6,841 nucleotides of DNA from Paracoccaceae bacterium (lineage in GTDB: Bacteria; Pseudomonadota; Alphaproteobacteria; Rhodobacterales; Rhodobacteraceae). The position numbers and the translations under genes were made by a program. The notes under the pieces are model-generated. The model was not told the DNA's origin and made no database searches. It saw nothing but the letters and a program-made list of their open reading frames with translations. Shown piece by piece: positions 6,548-6,841 of this stretch (positions within the stretch are counted from its first letter, which is position 1; every line of letters starts with the position of its first letter). The DNA lies in the NCBI GenBank assembly GCA_020441345.1, contig JAGRMK010000359.1, forward strand, positions 403 through 7,243. The letters are read 5' to 3'.

Positions 6548-6841
6548 CCGATCTTCCTGATGGGCGCCTGTATCTCGGCGGCGACTGGGTGACGGGTGGC
6601 GGCGACGAAATCACATCGCTGTTTCCCGCCGACGGTAGTTTGAACCAGGTTCTGCGCGGTGCCAGTGCCGAGGATACCGACCGCGCCATCGCCGCCGCGA
6701 AAACCGCCCAGGCCGACCCGGCGTGGCGCGGGCTGAAACCGCACGACCGCGCGCGTATCCTGCACCGGATCGCAGACGGGATCGAGGCCAACACCGCCCG
6801 CATCAGCCAGATTCAAAGCCGCGATACCGGCAAGACGCTGC
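6544..6841 (+). CDS. Aldehyde dehydrogenase family protein (N-terminal fragment, cut by the window end)
   Basis: The frame runs from the ATG at 6544 off the right edge, giving 99 complete codons. The visible part matches the start of an NAD(P)-dependent aldehyde dehydrogenase of betaine-aldehyde type. It has LYLGGDWV (residues 9-16), the DTDRAIAAAKTAQ helix (44-56), PAWRGLKPHDRARIL (59-73), RIADGIEAN (75-83) and the DTGKTL motif (94-99). In the family, these precede the NAD-binding fold and the catalytic Cys and Glu, which lie beyond the window. The start overlaps the NadX-like stop by 4 nt, so it belongs to the same operon. It probably oxidises an aldehyde made by ring cleavage or by the ThDP decarboxylase to a carboxylic acid. 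The family call is good; substrate and completeness cannot be judged. Confidence 0.87.
   Translation, partial: MTDLPDGRLYLGGDWVTGGGDEITSLFPADGSLNQVLRGASAEDTDRAIAAAKTAQADPAWRGLKPHDRARILHRIADGIEANTARISQIQSRDTGKTL

Noticed and set aside
1..6841. Search for tRNA/rRNA genes, CRISPR arrays, insertion sequences, inverted-repeat terminators and promoters
   Set aside because: Coding sequence fills the window and the only intergenic space is 10 nt. I saw no direct-repeat array, transposase motif or hairpin followed by a T-run.

Overview
The window is a compact, high-GC stretch of bacterial catabolic operon with all genes on the + strand. Hand-counted samples of most genes give about 70% GC, with a dip to about 56% inside one gene. 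Strong G/C third-position bias, ATGA stop/start overlaps and the enzyme families present suggest a high-GC proteobacterium. An alphaproteobacterium of the Rhodobacterales type is my best guess, from overall style only; no taxonomic marker is present.

Layout, left to right: (1) the C-terminal catalytic part of a Rieske non-heme-iron ring-hydroxylating oxygenase, cut by the left edge; (2) a classical NAD-type short-chain dehydrogenase/reductase (SDR); (3) an alpha/beta hydrolase with an intact Ser-Asp-His triad; (4) a two-domain vicinal-oxygen-chelate extradiol dioxygenase with all metal ligands and second-sphere residues; (5) a second, divergent SDR in which three of the four classical catalytic residues appear replaced; (6) a ThDP-dependent enzyme of the acetolactate synthase/benzoylformate decarboxylase type; (7) an L-aspartate dehydrogenase family protein (NadX-like); (8) the first 99 codons of an aldehyde dehydrogenase, cut by the right edge. 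Seven junctions join the eight genes: four ATGA overlaps, one 8-nt overlap, one TGATG overlap and one 10-nt gap. There is no room for an internal promoter or terminator, so this is almost certainly one transcript extending beyond both edges.

Working together, the Rieske oxygenase and first SDR could hydroxylate and re-aromatise a ring (or the oxygenase could O/N-demethylate). The extradiol enzyme would open the resulting catechol-like diol. The hydrolase, ThDP enzyme and aldehyde dehydrogenase would break the product down. The NadX-like enzyme is the outlier: it implies an amino-dicarboxylate or imine intermediate, so the substrate may carry nitrogen. From memory, the divergent SDR - ThDP enzyme - NadX-like - aldehyde dehydrogenase order also occurs in Pseudomonas aeruginosa around PA3504-PA3507, with a hydrolase nearby at PA3509. 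If so, a conserved core module of unassigned substrate is here joined to a ring-attack and ring-cleavage front end. That combination is the best candidate for an undescribed pathway in the window.
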